Assembly (NCBI RefSeq): GCF_026870155.1
Contig: NZ_CP113975.1
Span: 1,736,001-1,800,000 of the forward strand
Origin: Flavobacterium marginilacus
Lineage (GTDB): Bacteria; Bacteroidota; Bacteroidia; Flavobacteriales; Flavobacteriaceae
Length of the DNA stretch: 64,000 nt
Direction of reading: 5' to 3'
Made by a program: the position numbers and the translations under genes. Shown here in pieces: positions 62,562 to 64,000 of this stretch (positions are counted from its first letter, which is position 1; each line of letters begins with the position of its first letter). Under the pieces are notes generated by a model. The model worked only from the letters and a program-made list of their open reading frames with translations. It did no database searches and was not told where the DNA came from.

Positions 62562-64000
62562 TTTTTGTAAATATCTAAAAACTAAATTGTTACAAAGTTA
62601 AAATCATCGACTTTGAATTGATGTTTTTCCATTTGTTTTTGTATTCTTCTTTGTACCGCTAGTTTTCTTTTTTCGTCTAAATATAAGTAATTTTCCGGAT
62701 TATAGTAGGAGGTGTTTTTTACAATCATATTCCAAATGATTATACCTAATTTTCTTGCTGTTGCGCTTATGGCAGATACTCTTCCTTTTCGAAAATTAAT
62801 TCGATGAAAAAAGTCTCTCAGAGGTGTTGATTCTTTTAAATTTCCGATGGCATTGGCAGCATTCCTCAGGGCTATTTTCAAGCGGTTACTCCCTTTTGGC
62901 ACGCGAGAACTGAGTACTTTTCCGCCACTTATTTTATTGTTCGGAGTAAGTCTGAGCCAGCTTGCAAATTGTTTGGCTGTACCGAATTTTTTAATCCCTT
63001 CTAACCCCACTTCGCTCATTAATGTAAGTAAGGTTTGATGGCTGAATCCTTCTATCTTTAATAAATCTACTCCTTCGAAGTATTGATAGCCAATGAGGTT
63101 TAAATCAATATTTTTAGGTGTATTTTTATTAACTCTTTTATGAACTTTCGGATCCGTGTAATGTTGCTTTTTATTGTTGCTGCTGTCAATCTGGTCTTGA
63201 AGTAATTTTTTTATTTCTATATCGCAGTCTTTGATCTGATTTTGCAGATTTTGATACATCTGGTATTCCTGCTTTAGGGCAAATAGATAATCTTTACGGC
63301 CGTTGCTTTGGAGTGCTTTTTGCATTTCTGCTTCACTTTTTTTACAGTTTCCGTTTCTCAGGGAGGCTAATTTCTGAGAATCAGTTTCGCCATTACAAAT
63401 GGCTTCTATCATCTTAAGTCCTGTCAAACCACAAATATCTTTAACAATTATATCCAGACGAAGGTTGAGTAAACGAAGGTATTTTTGCATTTTCTTGCTT
63501 GTGTCAGCAGCAACATCAATTAAACCGGCTCTGTGTCGGCAATAAGTTCGGAGTTGTTCAGTTTGTAAATCTGGCAAAAAACTTCCAGATAATAGGCCTA
63601 TGGAATGTAATTTTTGTATCCATTGGCAGTCTTGTACATCGGTTTTCTTTCCTTTGATGTTTTTGGTAAATTTTCCATTGCACAATATCACTTGAAAACC
63701 ATCGTTTATCAAAACAGCATATAATGCTTGCCAATAAGTGCCTGTACTTTCCATTGCTACAGTTTGGATGCCATTTCCTTTGAGCCAATCTGATATTGCT
63801 TTGAGGTCTTCATTATAAACACCAAACTCTCTTACGTGTTCTTCTTTTTGACCAATAGCTACAAAATGACTCCTGCTTCCGATGTCTATTCCTGCTGCTT
63901 GAGGATTGACAATCTCCATCAAAATTTGATTTTGTTCTTTCATTCTGATTCTGAACATTTAAATTAAAAAAATACTCAAAGAGGAAGTTCTTTCGGATAA
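62562..64000 (-). mobile_element. IS110-family element, copy 2, runs off the window
   Basis: Bases from 62550 on repeat those from 60688 on at a constant offset of 1862, through 64000 (matching 62138). The left flank again reads TTCTAACTAACG, so this copy too seems to have entered a CTAACG palindrome edge. The right end is beyond the window. Confidence 0.8.
62582..63958 (-). CDS. IS110-family transposase (DEDD), copy 2
   Basis: 458 residues, identical to copy 1 in protein and, where compared, in DNA. Same DEDD and Tnp20 motifs. Identity implies recent duplication or a shared assembly source. Confidence 0.93.
   Translation of the reverse strand: MFRIRMKEQNQILMEIVNPQAAGIDIGSRSHFVAIGQKEEHVREFGVYNEDLKAISDWLKGNGIQTVAMESTGTYWQALYAVLINDGFQVILCNGKFTKNIKGKKTDVQDCQWIQKLHSIGLLSGSFLPDLQTEQLRTYCRHRAGLIDVAADTSKKMQKYLRLLNLRLDIIVKDICGLTGLKMIEAICNGETDSQKLASLRNGNCKKSEAEMQKALQSNGRKDYLFALKQEYQMYQNLQNQIKDCDIEIKKLLQDQIDSSNNKKQHYTDPKVHKRVNKNTPKNIDLNLIGYQYFEGVDLLKIEGFSHQTLLTLMSEVGLEGIKKFGTAKQFASWLRLTPNNKISGGKVLSSRVPKGSNRLKIALRNAANAIGNLKESTPLRDFFHRINFRKGRVSAISATARKLGIIIWNMIVKNTSYYNPENYLYLDEKRKLAVQRRIQKQMEKHQFKVDDFNFVTI

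Overview
The window reads as a low-GC Bacteroidota chromosome, most likely Flavobacterium or a close relative. The reasons are the flexirubin-type pigment locus, SPII lipoproteins and SusC/OMP_b-brl-like outer-membrane proteins, DUF5723, promoters of the TTG-N~19-20-TAnnTTTG type, and the near absence of Shine-Dalgarno sequences. No tRNA, rRNA or CRISPR array was seen.

Region 1 (1-873) is the 3' part of a WG-repeat protein. Region 2 (956-31613, all + strand, mostly overlapping or nearly abutting genes) is a flexirubin / aryl-polyene plus dialkylresorcinol cluster. It holds FabG, several ketosynthases (two intact KS near 12.8 and 15.6 kb, one at 1.7 kb, a chain-length-factor-like KS lacking the active-site residues, and a KS fragment-like protein), two ACPs, three hotdog dehydratases, a thioesterase, DarA and DarB for the resorcinol half, and a PaaK-like aryl-activating ligase. 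It also holds two CrtI-like FAD enzymes, an LpxL-like acyltransferase, a C45/NTN-hydrolase lipoprotein, an ABC-2 exporter, an MMPL-PlsC fusion, LolA, lipoproteins, beta-barrels, a GT2-DUF2062 protein and a polysaccharide deacetylase. A VapBC-type toxin-antitoxin pair with its own promoter is wedged into this operon (14.9-15.5 kb). No aromatic amino-acid ammonia-lyase is present in the window.

Region 3 (32-40.4 kb) is an envelope-remodelling locus: an outer-membrane beta-barrel receptor, a PAP2 phosphatase with a small membrane protein, a histidine kinase/OmpR-type regulator pair on the - strand, and an LtaS/EptA-like sulfatase-fold transferase. Three genes (32062, 34803, 38404) carry the same two-copy 11-bp direct repeat (TTCAGnnTTnA) exactly 5 bp upstream of a -7 element, which looks like the binding site of the OmpR-type regulator encoded between them.

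Region 4 (40.4-56.4 kb) holds an ArsR-SRPBCC-SRPBCC-DoxX operon, two - strand envelope genes (lipoprotein, DUF5723), an Old-Yellow-Enzyme gene broken by frameshifts, a TetR-controlled RND efflux system (MFP-RND-OMF) with four matching palindromic operators, a PrcB-like lipoprotein, and a TSUP permease with DUF1634.

Region 5 (56.4-64 kb) is an accessory array. Four single - strand genes for exported small proteins alternate with about 130-bp imperfect palindromes bounded by GCTAAC...GTTAGC, in an ORF-then-palindrome layout reminiscent of integron cassettes with attC sites, but with no integrase in view. This array has been hit by an IS30-family element (splitting one cassette gene in frame), two identical IS110-family elements (each entering at a CTAACG palindrome edge), and a group II intron whose 3' end (domains V-VI) remains. 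This array is the best candidate for something undescribed.
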